A stretch of DNA of 64,000 nt, from NCBI RefSeq assembly GCF_001439635.1, contig NZ_LMBZ01000006.1, forward strand, positions 81,456 through 145,455. Reading direction: 5' to 3'. Positions within the stretch are counted from its first letter, which is position 1; the number at the start of each line of letters is the position of its first letter. The position numbers and the translations under genes were made by a program. Under the pieces are notes generated by a model, which made no database searches, was not told the origin of the DNA, and saw only the letters and a list, made by a program, of their open reading frames with translations. Positions 44,814 to 54,386 of the stretch are shown piece after piece. The stretch is from Solibacillus cecembensis (GTDB lineage Bacteria; Bacillota; Bacilli; Bacillales_A; Planococcaceae).

Positions 44814-45874
44814 AGAGACCTCTTCCTTAATATTACAATTAAAAATAATATTCCACCAAACAATTCAATAATAACTGACACTACAGCTTGAGAATCGAAT
44901 ACATGATACATTAAAAAATATGCACTCGTAAGTATAAAGAACCCTATAGCAAGAGCCATTGGAAAAATATATCTGTGATCATAAGTTGGAGCCGCTTGGT
45001 AACTCAAAGTTGCAACTAAAAATCCATAGAAAGTAAGTGGTCCAATTAAAGACGTTGAAATTGCCATCAAAATTGCGACTAATATAAGGGTATAAATTAT
45101 ACTAGATTGATATTTAACGCCAAAAGTAGTAGACACATCTTTTCCAAGTGACAATACATTTAATTTCTTAGAGTAAGCAAAAATTAATATTGCTACAATT
45201 ATTACCATTGGAATGACAATTGGAAAGTATTCCGCATCTGCATTATTGACAGATCCAAATAATCTTGCCTGTAAAAGATCAAACTCTGACGGCGCAAGAA
45301 GCCTTCTCATAAACGTTGATACAGAATTCAGCCCAGTACCAATAATAATTCCAACTAAAAGCATCAGTTGTAAATTCCCATACTTCCCTGAAAGCAACCA
45401 CCCATAAAGGATCAAACTCATCATGACCATCGCAATAACTTGAAATAGAAATGATCCAATACCACTAAAGCCAATTAATGCACTAGCACCAAAGAAAAAC
45501 ATTGTACTAGTATGAATTGTTGAATAGAGTGATTCAAAACCTAACAGAGAAGGCGTTATAATCCTATTGTTCGTAATCGATTGAAAAGCAACGGTCGATA
45601 AACTGTGACAAATCGCTGCAATAATCATTGCCACAAGGGCTACTATCCTTCTCATAACAACTGGGATAAAAGAAGGCGAATCTACTGGAACTGGATTGTT
45701 ATAAACTAAAAGTCCGTACGAAGAAAGAACACCTAAAGAAATTAATGTTATTAGCAAAATCCAATAACGTTTTTCCTCTTTTTTAGAACGAAAAGCTCTA
45801 GCTGATCTCTTTTCATTATGAAGGCTAGTCTCGATTTGGACATTTTCTTTATTTCTATATTCCAATGCGTTCAT
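44810..45874 (-). CDS. Iron-siderophore ABC transporter permease 2
   Basis: A 354-aa FecCD-family permease with about nine or ten membrane segments (YclO-like), with the motif GPLTFYGFLVATLSY near its C-terminal third. It overlaps the first permease gene by 4 bp. Its N-terminal 35 residues are a charged cytoplasmic extension. Confidence 0.88.
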   Translation of the reverse strand: MNALEYRNKENVQIETSLHNEKRSARAFRSKKEEKRYWILLITLISLGVLSSYGLLVYNNPVPVDSPSFIPVVMRRIVALVAMIIAAICHSLSTVAFQSITNNRIITPSLLGFESLYSTIHTSTMFFFGASALIGFSGIGSFLFQVIAMVMMSLILYGWLLSGKYGNLQLMLLVGIIIGTGLNSVSTFMRRLLAPSEFDLLQARLFGSVNNADAEYFPIVIPMVIIVAILIFAYSKKLNVLSLGKDVSTTFGVKYQSSIIYTLILVAILMAISTSLIGPLTFYGFLVATLSYQAAPTYDHRYIFPMALAIGFFILTSAYFLMYHVFDSQAVVSVIIELFGGILFLIVILRKRSL

Positions 45875-46887
45875 CTTAGCCTCCTTGGTTTTCTTTGTCT
45901 CAATAAAATAGTAGTAAATACGACTGCTCCCACTGTTCCAAGTATTAAAGAGACAGGTACTTCAAAAGGCATAATTATTGTTCGAGAAATTATGTCACAA
46001 AGAGTGATAGTACCCATTCCGATCACACAAACCCAAGGCAAATTACTTCTAAGATCATCCCCTCTAAACATTGAAACAATATTTGGGACGATTAAACCTA
46101 AAAAAGGTAGGTTTCCAATAACAGCGGCAACAATTCCAATTGCAACAGCAATAAGACCATTAGCCAAAAGAATGAGCCTGTTATAATTTACGCCAAGACT
46201 TGTTGCAACATCTTCCCCTAGTCCAGCTAAAGTCAATCGATTTGCATACATGAAAATAAGGATAGTAACAATAACAATGATCCATAAATATTCATATCTT
46301 CCAACTTGTACACCCGCAAAAGAACCAACAAACCAACTTTCAATAACTTGTGTCATTTGAAAAAAGAGTCCCATAAAAGTGGACACTGCAGAAATGACTG
46401 CTCCAAGCATCAGTCCAATGATCGGGACAATTAAAGACGAGCGAAGTTTAACTCTTCTTAAAAATAAAAAGAAAATCATAGTTCCTATAAAAGAAAAAAT
46501 GATTGCACCCGTCATTCTAAGAACTAAAGTTGGGGCTGGAAATACTAAATACACAACGAGGAGTCCCAAGCCTGCCCATTCAATTGTTCCTGTTGTGGTA
46601 GGCTCTACAAAACGATTTTGTGTTATAAGTTGCATTACGAGTCCTGCCATTGCCATAGCAGCTCCTGTAAGCATTAGTGCAACCGTTCTTGGAACACGAG
46701 TGATGAAAAACATTTCCATTCCATCTTCTTGTCCACGTATATCATAAACCCCAGTAAACAGCGATATCGTCCCTAAAATAATTACGACGATAACTGCTAA
46801 TATAAAAGGTTTTGTCCAAATTTTATTGTAGTTATAAAACTGGGGCTGAGAAAATTTCTCAACCCCGGTTATGACATTTTTCGGCAC
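45871..46887 (-). CDS. Iron-siderophore ABC transporter permease 1
   Basis: A 338-aa FecCD-family permease (YclN-like) with the motif GNLPFLGLIVPNIVS and RVPRTVALMLTGAAMAMAG near the second helix. It starts 20 bp after the binding-protein gene. Confidence 0.88.
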   Translation of the reverse strand: MPKNVITGVEKFSQPQFYNYNKIWTKPFILAVIVVIILGTISLFTGVYDIRGQEDGMEMFFITRVPRTVALMLTGAAMAMAGLVMQLITQNRFVEPTTTGTIEWAGLGLLVVYLVFPAPTLVLRMTGAIIFSFIGTMIFFLFLRRVKLRSSLIVPIIGLMLGAVISAVSTFMGLFFQMTQVIESWFVGSFAGVQVGRYEYLWIIVIVTILIFMYANRLTLAGLGEDVATSLGVNYNRLILLANGLIAVAIGIVAAVIGNLPFLGLIVPNIVSMFRGDDLRSNLPWVCVIGMGTITLCDIISRTIIMPFEVPVSLILGTVGAVVFTTILLRQRKPRRLR

Positions 46888-46906
46888 TATGTTATACTCC
46901 TTTACA

Positions 46907-47920
46907 CTACTTAGCTAAAGATTCAGCAATGTTGTCAAATAACTCTATAAAAGTTTGCAGTGATTCATTTGTGTAAGTGTCATTTGGTGCATAAATGATT
47001 TTACCTTCAGTCACTGCCTTTGTATTTTGAAGAGCAGGTGAATTATCAACTACATCCTTAGCAGGAATTTTCTCGTCTGTAGAATTTATTGAAGCATCAC
47101 GATCTAGTACAAATAGCCAATCAGGATTACTCTGTGCAATAGCTTCAACAGAAACTTCATCACCTTGGTGGTTTGTAGAAGAATCTTCAACTTCTAATGC
47201 AGGAGTCCATCCAAAAATGTCATACATTGGTCCCCAAACACGTCCAGAGTGTGGAGCTGAAAAACCAATATCTCCTCCAGAAACAATAATACTCATAACT
47301 TTATCTTTTCCATTATATGCAGACTTAGCTTTTTCGACAGCTTGATCAAAATCAGCCGTCATTTTTTTAGCCTCTTCATTTTTATCAAAAATTTGTCCCA
47401 AAGTAATTGTCGAATCTTTAAGTCCATTTACCAAATTTTCTCCAGGTGAACCAGCTTCCTTAGAAACATCAAAGCTTAGATCAATAACAGCTGCATTTGG
47501 TACTAGTTTTTTTATATCTTCATAATAACTACCAAATCTTTGACCAACAATTACAAGTTCAGGGTTTACAGCTGCAATAATTTCAAGTTTTGGTTCACCA
47601 TGGTTCCCAATATCTTGAACTTTCTCATCAGCTACATATGGTGAATCTGCAGGCATTACACCCTTTGGAACAGCCGCTAACTCAATATCCCAATTAGCTA
47701 AAGTTTCAAACGTTCTATTATCTAAAGCAACTACATTTTTAGGATTTACAGGAACCGTAACAGTTCCATGTGCATCAGTGATTTCTACTGTTGTAACCTC
47801 TGTAGTTTCTTTTTCTTTCTCCTTAGCTTCAGTTTTAGCAGGTTCATTACTTGAATTTGAACAAGCTGCTAACACCAAAACAAACATTGCCATGATGACA
47901 GTTAATTTAAACTTTCTCAT
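46907..47920 (-). CDS. Iron-siderophore substrate-binding lipoprotein (YclQ/FatB-like)
   Basis: A 337-aa periplasmic-binding-protein-fold lipoprotein (lipobox VLAAC, Cys20) with a charged KE-rich linker. VALDNRTFETLANWDIE and VNPELVIVGQR resemble the catechol siderophore (petrobactin-type) binders YclQ and FatB. First gene of the operon; a Fur box lies 160 bp upstream. The siderophore itself cannot be told from sequence. Confidence 0.87.
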   Translation of the reverse strand: MRKFKLTVIMAMFVLVLAACSNSSNEPAKTEAKEKEKETTEVTTVEITDAHGTVTVPVNPKNVVALDNRTFETLANWDIELAAVPKGVMPADSPYVADEKVQDIGNHGEPKLEIIAAVNPELVIVGQRFGSYYEDIKKLVPNAAVIDLSFDVSKEAGSPGENLVNGLKDSTITLGQIFDKNEEAKKMTADFDQAVEKAKSAYNGKDKVMSIIVSGGDIGFSAPHSGRVWGPMYDIFGWTPALEVEDSSTNHQGDEVSVEAIAQSNPDWLFVLDRDASINSTDEKIPAKDVVDNSPALQNTKAVTEGKIIYAPNDTYTNESLQTFIELFDNIAESLAK

Positions 47921-48078
47921 ATTCTTATACCTCTCTCCTTGTGTGTAAACTTTATAGATTATTGAGTTGATAAAAATACTATCTATGTTTTATTTTTTTG
48001 CGCAATTTAAATAATAAATATTTTTTATTTCACATAGTGCACAGTGACGACACAAAAAAATAACAACAACACCTAAGT

Positions 48079-48097
48079 GATAATGATTATCAATTTC
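48079..48097. promoter_or_regulatory. Fur box of the siderophore importer operon
   Basis: GATAATGATTATCAATTTC matches the 19-bp Fur consensus GATAATGATTATCATTATC at 17 positions. It lies upstream of the binding-protein gene, so iron-repressed transcription leftward is expected. Confidence 0.85.
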
Positions 48098-48184
48098 AAT
48101 AACCTACTTAAGAATACCGAATTTAAAAATATTGTCAACCCCTATAATTTTTACCAAATTATTATTCCATCATTTCAACTGATT

Positions 48185-48282
48185 TTAAAACAGTATTGCG
48201 CTTTCTAAATCCATTACTTCAATACAAGGTTCAAATCTTGCTACACCAACTGTCAAACAACTATTATTACTATCTGCATTGA
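48185..48282 (-). pseudogene. Coding remnant of unknown origin
   Basis: Read leftward, about 31 codons are open with protein-like content (SCLTVGVARFEPCIEVMD, then LESAILF and a stop), but there is no start codon with a ribosome binding site; the upstream end runs into the family B hairpin at 48282. It looks like the 3' end of a lost gene. Function unknown. Confidence 0.3.
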
Positions 48283-48337
48283 AAAAAGCTGTGTAGAAAA
48301 TTCCAATGAAAATTGGAATTTTCTACACAGCTTTTTT
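48282..48337. terminator. Perfect 26-bp stem hairpin, family B copy 3
   Basis: AAAAAAGCTGTGTAGAAAAT... (26 nt) is followed by a GAAA tetraloop and the exact complement, ending in six T. It is the most perfect member of the family and sits next to an rlmD 3'-end remnant. Confidence 0.85.
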
Positions 48338-48346
48338 ATTTTTTAA

Positions 48347-48385
48347 TCAAACCAATTTCAATCACGTGACAGCTTCACAATGGTA
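48347..48385 (-). pseudogene. Decayed rlmD 3'-end copy 1
   Basis: Read leftward the codons give H-C-E-A-V-T-stop-L-K-L-V-stop, aligning with HCEAVAWLEL at the rlmD C-terminus (60308 end). A stop replaces the Trp codon. It lies ten bases from the family B hairpin at 48282-48337. Between 48390 and 48575 no gene is seen. Confidence 0.6.
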
Positions 48386-48574
48386 CATTAGTCATTCTCT
48401 ATATAAATTCGCAATACTCTTATCAAAAGAATGTCATTATCCCCTGAAGAATATTACCGTTCTCAAACATTTTAATTACATAAAACAATACGGAAATAGC
48501 AATGGAAAAAATTGATATCCAACCAGATTTCCTCACGATTTATATATCCTATTCGTTGAAGTAAAACATTTTAA

Positions 48575-49552
48575 CTAATTTGTAATTATTTTTACATACA
48601 TTCCTTTAGTAGCTTTTTCACATGCTGTTTGGTTCATTTTCCCAACTTCTTCTGAAAGTAAAGATGCTTTAATTAACTCTTTACCATTGAAAACAGCAGG
48701 GTCAATCAAACGAATTTTATTTTTTCGATGGAAATCGTAATTAGTTATATCCTCTTGTACTTTCACGTTTTGATTAAGTCTTCTAAAATGTTCTTGTATC
48801 TCTTTATCTTTTGATGATTTTATTACTTCAATCAGTTCATCATCTTCCCCAAGAAAGTCATCAAGCTTAATAACCTCTTTGTCTAAAGCTAATCTTAATG
48901 TCTTTGCTAAAGTGTCATTGCCATATATATTTAAAGGATCCATAAAGAAGCCAATCACTTCTTTATAATACGTTTCGACAAACCATTCCGCTATTTCAAT
49001 ACTTTGGACATACATTTTTCCTTCAATAACTGTTAAATCACTTAAAAATGTTTGAATATCTTTTAAAGAAATATGCCCATATTCATACATATCTCGTAAA
49101 GTAGAATCCACTCTATCTGCACATAATTCAGGGGCAGGCTGTTCAAGTAATGTCCACCTTGAATCATCAAATAATATATCCTCATATTTGTAATGATATT
49201 TCTCCAAAATAGTTGGTATTTCAGAGTTTATAATCACAGATTTATAAATTGTCTCATGATAATCCTCCTTTTTATTATCAAAAACAAAATCAACCACATG
49301 AGAAAAAGCGGTGTGCGATACATCATGGAGCAATCCAGCAATTTGCTCCTCAATTGATCCACCGAGTTTTTTAATAAGCAGCATTACGCCAACTGAATGA
49401 TCAAACCGAGTTTCATTCCACTTTTCATTAACTAAATAACTTGCTCCTCCTTGATGAATCCCCTTTAACCTTTGCATAGGTTTACTTGCTATTAAATCTT
49501 CTAATACCTTTTCTATTTCAAATTTCCCGTAAATTTTATCTGTAATAATCAC
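48575..49552 (-). CDS. HD-domain phosphohydrolase
   Basis: A 325-aa HD-superfamily protein with the metal-binding residues in RFDHSVGVMLL (His52) and GLLHDVSHTAFSHVVD (His76-Asp77), and further histidines downstream. Related proteins (YwfO-like, deoxyguanosine triphosphatase-like) hydrolyse nucleotides. Shorter than B. subtilis YwfO (about 430 aa) in my recollection. The substrate is unknown. Stands alone, and falls in the mosaic 48-60 kb region. Confidence 0.75.
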   Translation of the reverse strand: MIITDKIYGKFEIEKVLEDLIASKPMQRLKGIHQGGASYLVNEKWNETRFDHSVGVMLLIKKLGGSIEEQIAGLLHDVSHTAFSHVVDFVFDNKKEDYHETIYKSVIINSEIPTILEKYHYKYEDILFDDSRWTLLEQPAPELCADRVDSTLRDMYEYGHISLKDIQTFLSDLTVIEGKMYVQSIEIAEWFVETYYKEVIGFFMDPLNIYGNDTLAKTLRLALDKEVIKLDDFLGEDDELIEVIKSSKDKEIQEHFRRLNQNVKVQEDITNYDFHRKNKIRLIDPAVFNGKELIKASLLSEEVGKMNQTACEKATKGMYVKIITN

Positions 49553-49639
49553 ACCAATACTCCTTTTCAGTACAAAAGCTTTTTATATTCCCTGATTAAA
49601 TAAGTGAATGGCATCTGTAAGTACTTATCTATTTAATAT

Positions 49640-50245
49640 TCATTCCAGCTGCAGGACAACCTCAAGACCTGTTGGCTTTTCTCTAAAGGTATCGTTATAT
49701 TCTCTAAAAACTAATTCAAGTTCCGAAACATCATCTGGTAACGGTGGAGAAACTATAAATTTGTAGGCGTCCGTTCCTATTGAACCTTTTCTACCATCCG
49801 CGCGACAATCGTAGTCTCCTTTTAATAACAATTCAAATACACTTCGACGACTATGTATGTCCATCGGTAATTCATCGGTACCATCCCAATCAACATTAAG
49901 ACGGAGAACGCTGGCATTTTCATACTGTCGAATGAACATTACTGAGTAAAAACGGTCATTTATTTCAACAGACTTTAAAACGGGTATGTGCTTTCGAAAG
50001 CCGATTGGATCTACACGCGGTTTAAAGTAGTCCACTAACCTCACAGATCCAAATAATGAACTTAAATATTCTTCGTATAGGTCATATTTTTCAGCCCAAT
50101 TTGCGATGACTTCTTTTGGTGGAAATCCTGAATAATTATTCGAAATGTCCTTACGTTTTTTTAGCATTTCACAAATTTGTTCATCTATCGAAAAAAGTCT
50201 TTCATCATATTTATCTGTTTGGCGTTCAAACGGTGATGGTTGCAT
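49640..50245 (-). CDS. Conserved hypothetical protein, 201 aa
   Basis: Start ATG 50245 is chosen (GAGGAGG six bases before; the frame opens at 50260). The N-terminal third (FSIDEQICEMLKKRKDISNN) looks like a short helical hairpin; the rest is beta-rich. I recall similar proteins in other bacilli without a known function. No signal peptide or membrane segment. Confidence 0.6.
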   Translation of the reverse strand: MQPSPFERQTDKYDERLFSIDEQICEMLKKRKDISNNYSGFPPKEVIANWAEKYDLYEEYLSSLFGSVRLVDYFKPRVDPIGFRKHIPVLKSVEINDRFYSVMFIRQYENASVLRLNVDWDGTDELPMDIHSRRSVFELLLKGDYDCRADGRKGSIGTDAYKFIVSPPLPDDVSELELVFREYNDTFREKPTGLEVVLQLE

Positions 50246-50349
50246 TGTTTTCCTCCTCAAATTTCATATTCAAACTAAAACCATACGAAATTGCACCTTT
50301 CGTTCAATAACTTCAACAAAGATATCTTTAATCCTTTTTTGAACAACAA

Positions 50350-50384
50350 AAAAAAACGAATCCCTTAATGGAAATTCGTTTTTT
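50350..50384 (-). terminator. Dispersed hairpin family A, copy 4
   Basis: AAAAAACGAAT...ATTCGTTTTTT stem between the GH26-like gene and the hypothetical gene at 49640, just beyond the GH26-like stop. Confidence 0.7.
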
Positions 50385-50392
50385 AACTCAAG

Positions 50393-51973
50393 CTACAGCG
50401 ATCCCTTTTTAAAAGTAATCGTTTTTCTTACTGCCTCTCGATTTTTGGAGTCAAATACAATTACATCTAATCTATTTTCCCCTTTTAACAGAGTTTGATG
50501 CTCTAGCTTAAATGAAAATGGGTATTGGGTACTTTCAGATAAAAATTTATTATTTAATTTATACACTACTTTGCTAATGTATGGGTCATATGTTTTTATA
50601 AAACCTTGGCCCGTAACGGTTTGTTTCACACTTAAACCTTGCAGTGAAACAGCAGTATTGCCCACATCTTCGCCTTTCTTTGCATAGGGTCCATTAACAA
50701 CATCAGACTGGAAATAAGGATTTTGTACAATATTTTTATATGCTTGGAGAACAGCTGGTTTTTCCGTCAAACTAAAGTTGTTCAAGCGACGATCTGCCGC
50801 TACATATGGTGCTTGCAACGTATTCACATTGAACCAATGAACAGCTTTCACTCTTGGATACTTCATTCGTAAACCGTGATAGAACATATTCATTTTCGTA
50901 ATGCCGAATTTTGTCTTATCATTATTGCCAACAGAAGTAAAATGACTCGCTCCGAATTCCCCAATCATGATTGGCTTGCGTTTGGCATACGTTTCATAAA
51001 TCGGATCGAGCAAATTCAAAGGATTGACTTGCTCTGCTGGTTCACTAGATTTACCGTTGAAAAAAGGAACGCTATATAAATTGACGCCAACCCAATCTAC
51101 CCATGCATCGCCCGGATAGTAAATGTCAATCTTATCAGCAGGAACACTATTAGGAACCCAAGCCATTGCTACATTTTTGGCATCTTCCTTCATTATTTTT
51201 GAAACAAGTTGGAACTTTTGTTTATATAGCGTAGGATCACCATTCCATTTCACCCATGGCCCATTCATTTCTGAGGCAAACCGTAAAAAAATCGGTATGC
51301 CGGATTCATTTGCATCACGAGCAAATTTACGTAAATATGCATCATCCTTCACTGCATTCAAACCTAATCCTGGCTCTAAAGCTAGATGAATGGCACCACC
51401 AGCCTCTTTTACTGCCTTTGCAAATTCAGTTGGGAAGTCCTGACCGTATTTGTGATAATTATAGAAAATTGCATGTTTCTTGCCTGTTACATTGTTGAAA
51501 TTGGTATATTTGTTGCCACCCTTTTTCAGGCTTTCATCCTGCTCAACATAAGCACCAAAATACATCCCTGTTGCAGGCTCATATTTTGCCAATGCACTCG
51601 AAGGCGCTTTCGTCTTTGCGTCTATATAAATATTTATTTCAGAATTCAGAGCATCCGCTTTAGCCTTTACCGCTAAATAGGTTTGCGTATCACCGCGCTT
51701 TTTATGTATGTTTGCCTCTTGATAATAAGTATTTGCGGCTTTTTGGAATTCATTATTTTTCTCATATGCTTCGCCAAGTTTTCGCAATGTACTCGCTATC
51801 GGAGAAATTTTCGCGGCTTTTTCCAGCTTAACAATCGCTTCCTTGACCTCCCCTTTATTGAGTAAATCAACCCCCTGTTGGTAAAGTTTCCAGTCACTTG
51901 CCTCCGCATTTGAAGTGGGTATAAAACTGATAAATAAAACAATTGTTAAGATTAATGCACTATACTTTCTAAT
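50393..51973 (-). CDS. Secreted GH26-like glycosidase with TPR-like N-terminus, apparent ATT start
   Basis: A 526-aa exported protein if read from ATT 51973. No in-frame ATG, GTG or TTG occurs until a TTG at 51787, which would remove the signal peptide; an in-frame TGA lies just before the ribosome binding site. From ATT the order is signal peptide (RKYSALILTIVLFISFIPTS), TPR-like helices (about residues 26-110), and a GH26-like catalytic domain (about 125-370): RFASEMNGPW carries the acid/base Glu235 and IMIGEFGAS the nucleophile Glu339. The C-terminal 100 residues form a beta-sandwich-like domain. It may cleave mannan or related glucans. The AAAGGGTG site is seven bases before the ATT. Confidence 0.78.
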   Translation of the reverse strand: MRKYSALILTIVLFISFIPTSNAEASDWKLYQQGVDLLNKGEVKEAIVKLEKAAKISPIASTLRKLGEAYEKNNEFQKAANTYYQEANIHKKRGDTQTYLAVKAKADALNSEINIYIDAKTKAPSSALAKYEPATGMYFGAYVEQDESLKKGGNKYTNFNNVTGKKHAIFYNYHKYGQDFPTEFAKAVKEAGGAIHLALEPGLGLNAVKDDAYLRKFARDANESGIPIFLRFASEMNGPWVKWNGDPTLYKQKFQLVSKIMKEDAKNVAMAWVPNSVPADKIDIYYPGDAWVDWVGVNLYSVPFFNGKSSEPAEQVNPLNLLDPIYETYAKRKPIMIGEFGASHFTSVGNNDKTKFGITKMNMFYHGLRMKYPRVKAVHWFNVNTLQAPYVAADRRLNNFSLTEKPAVLQAYKNIVQNPYFQSDVVNGPYAKKGEDVGNTAVSLQGLSVKQTVTGQGFIKTYDPYISKVVYKLNNKFLSESTQYPFSFKLEHQTLLKGENRLDVIVFDSKNREAVRKTITFKKGSL

Positions 51974-52065
51974 TGTAACGCACCCTTTCTTGAAAATATT
52001 TCAAATAATATGGTATCACAAAATAATTAGGTATGCTTCATAGTTTGGAAAATTTTCCACAAAAA

Positions 52066-52118
52066 AAGACTGCACCAAAAACTCCGATGATAATCGAAAT
52101 TTTTGGCACAGTGTAGCT
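52066..52118. terminator. Dispersed hairpin family B, copy 4 (variant)
   Basis: GACTG-CCAAAAA...TTTTTGG-CAGT stem, diverged from the other copies but with the same layout, 30 bp beyond the ATPase gene stop. Confidence 0.6.
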
Positions 52119-52147
52119 AAATCAGCTATTTCACACTTTCAACCTTA

Positions 52148-53215
52148 TTAATATTGAAATAACTCAGCCGTTCGTTTATTAAATTCATCTAAATTTAATG
52201 CAGCATCAATCGCTTCACGAACTTTTCTTTCTTCCTCGGTAAATAACTTGGCGAAATGTCTTGCCTCAGCGATTGCAGCTTTATATTTAATAGTAATGTC
52301 ATTAATATTATTTTCTTCTGCTTCTGTTGGATGGCAATGCTTGGCGATATCAAAAATCTCATCGCCGGAACGTTTTTCTTCCGGGAAATATACATGCGGC
52401 TCTGTGCTATCAAATATACAGAAATTCAATTCAGGCAAAATCACCATATCAATGGAATTGGAGTCTAAACCACACCACACAAGCTGTGCGTCATACCCCC
52501 GCTGCAATGCTTCGTTCGCCAATTTTTTCATCATCGAAGACTTTCCTGTACCTGGATAGCCCTTGATGAACAATCGTTTTTCAAGATTTTGCGTGATACT
52601 TTGAAGTGTATCACGAGCCCCTTCTGGCGTTAATGTCCCAAGCAAGCGATGTGTTAACTTTGCGGACTTCTCTAATTGGGTCTCTCCAAAAAGCCGCTTT
52701 GTTAAATCCGCATACTGTTGATTTAATCCATTCCAATCCATACTTCTTCTCGTCTCTACTTCCCAATCATCATGAATGCGAATGGCTTTTGAAAGTGAGC
52801 TAAAGCATTTCTCATAATGCGCTTGCTTTAATTTGGTGATCGAATGCAACTGTATATTTGAAGAAACCTTTTGCTCATCTAAACAATCATATAGGGAGAC
52901 TACATGATCCCGATCACCAATAATTATTGGTTCAAGCGATGGATTTGATGCCGCAAGAAATAATATGGAAAAAGGCGCTTTTACAAAAGTCGCTTCAATG
53001 GACTGTTCAAATAAAGGGTCATGGAAATATTCGATTTCAGCACCCTTATCATGATAGTAGGACCCTAGTTTTTGGAGTAGCTCAGAAATTTTAAAGCCAT
53101 GTGCACCTTTAAGAAGATACACTGTTTTTGCTTCATTCATAACTTCTTTATATACATTTTTTATTCCCTGCCCCGTCATCGCCTGCCCAAAGAAATGGGT
53201 AATTGTACTACTCAA
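52148..53215 (-). CDS. P-loop ATPase of the PRK06851 type, one degenerate P-loop
   Basis: A 355-aa protein with two P-loop NTPase halves. The second Walker A, KGYPGTGKSS (about 218-227), is intact. At the matching place in the first half, residues 36-44 read KGAHGFKIS, so the glycine/lysine pattern of a functional Walker A is lost. I recall this as an uncharacterised family (PRK06851) in Bacillales. Its role is unknown. Confidence 0.7.
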   Translation of the reverse strand: MSSTITHFFGQAMTGQGIKNVYKEVMNEAKTVYLLKGAHGFKISELLQKLGSYYHDKGAEIEYFHDPLFEQSIEATFVKAPFSILFLAASNPSLEPIIIGDRDHVVSLYDCLDEQKVSSNIQLHSITKLKQAHYEKCFSSLSKAIRIHDDWEVETRRSMDWNGLNQQYADLTKRLFGETQLEKSAKLTHRLLGTLTPEGARDTLQSITQNLEKRLFIKGYPGTGKSSMMKKLANEALQRGYDAQLVWCGLDSNSIDMVILPELNFCIFDSTEPHVYFPEEKRSGDEIFDIAKHCHPTEAEENNINDITIKYKAAIAEARHFAKLFTEEERKVREAIDAALNLDEFNKRTAELFQY

Positions 53216-53459
53216 AACTTCATCCTTCCATCATTGTCTTATACCTATTTTTATGTTAAGAACCTGAAAAAGGTGCCACGATGAGATTGTTGAATGGCTG
53301 CCTATGTTTTGTTCAGGTGCGGTTTTGATAATTTATTTTATTTTTCGTGCAAAATAAAGAAAGCTGATATGCTCATCTATACGAGAATTTTTCTGTTCTG
53401 TACATTTTTAGTCTTACATAACACCTTTTCTTGATGTTCTATTAGTTCGATTAACTAAA

Positions 53460-54272
53460 CTAGTTTTCTTCTATAAGCATTTGAAGCTGACAATTATAGT
53501 TTTCTGTATCAAAAAAATCATTAAATAACTCTACTTCAATACAGCTTTTAACATTTATATTTTTTGCTTTTATATACTTAATTATTTTGCTTATACTTTC
53601 CTTCTCATCGTCCTTACTATAGGCTATGGTTACATACTTCCCCTTAGGTATTATCATTACACTGTCATCGACTTCTATCCTTTGATTTTGCCTTAGTCCA
53701 TTAAACACATATTTCGGTTCTGTATTCCCATTCATATCAAAACTATATATTATGCCTCGCTCCATCGTCATTTCTAAATTTTTCTCTGTTATAACTTTGT
53801 CTAAATCAGAATAAGAAAGTAACTCTTTTAAACTCCCTACTTCTTTACATGGAGAAAAAATTATGTACCGCTCTTCTAAAACTTCAATATTTACTTCATT
53901 ATTATTTAATATATCCTTACAATGTTCTACAAAAACATTAATATCATCAATATTTGCAATTACTTCTTTCATCTTATTAATATTTTCTTGTGCTTCATGC
54001 TTCTTTATTTTTAGAAACTCTAATAATCCGTCCGTATTACATTTCCTAAAAACTTCTTGTAGTTCCGCAATGCTAACACCGATTACTCTGCACCCTTTAA
54101 TAATATCAATCGTAATAAATTGGTCTATGGAATAATATCTAAAACCTGTAGTATCATCAATATATTTAGGTATAAGAATGCCCACCTTATGATAATATCG
54201 TAACGCTTTTATCGTAATTCCTTTGATTTTAGCAACTTCTCCAATAGAAAATAAATTTCCGATTACAAACAT
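53460..54272 (-). CDS. MerR family regulator with effector-binding domain
   Basis: A 270-aa MerR/BmrR-type protein: LFSIGEVAKIKGITIKALRYYHKVGIL is the HTH, followed by a coiled dimer helix and a C-terminal GyrI-like effector domain. The start is uncertain. ATG 54272 directly abuts the AAAGGAG site, and the codon with ideal spacing (54263) is ATC; no other start was found. It is divergent from a GNAT acetyltransferase with a MerR-type promoter between, so it probably activates it in response to a small molecule. Confidence 0.78.
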   Translation of the reverse strand: MFVIGNLFSIGEVAKIKGITIKALRYYHKVGILIPKYIDDTTGFRYYSIDQFITIDIIKGCRVIGVSIAELQEVFRKCNTDGLLEFLKIKKHEAQENINKMKEVIANIDDINVFVEHCKDILNNNEVNIEVLEERYIIFSPCKEVGSLKELLSYSDLDKVITEKNLEMTMERGIIYSFDMNGNTEPKYVFNGLRQNQRIEVDDSVMIIPKGKYVTIAYSKDDEKESISKIIKYIKAKNINVKSCIEVELFNDFFDTENYNCQLQMLIEEN

Positions 54273-54293
54273 CTCCTTTCAAGTACTTTATTA

Positions 54294-54324
54294 TAGACTC
54301 TCCCCTTAGAGTATATTTTATACT
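54294..54324 (+). promoter_or_regulatory. MerR-type promoter with 19-bp spacer and operator
   Basis: -35 TAGACT (54294) and -10 TATACT (54319) are separated by 19 bp, the long spacer typical of MerR-activated promoters. The dyad ACTCT-N6-AGAGT (54297-54312) occupies the spacer, resembling drug-type MerR operators. It drives the acetyltransferase at 54387. Confidence 0.7.
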
Positions 54325-54386
54325 TTCTATTAGCTAGTAATGATAGCGTACAAAATTCTAATATTTGAAAAGGTCGTGTATATAAC

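Noticed and set aside
48215..48250. A tRNA-like T-arm (GGTTCAAATC) followed by TACACCA
   Set aside because: The T-stem pairs poorly, no acceptor, D or anticodon arms are present, and the region reads as a coding remnant on the other strand.
48306..48515. A rightward 69-aa open frame
   Set aside because: It begins in the family B hairpin and crosses the rlmD 3' remnant; it has no ribosome binding site and no protein-like features.
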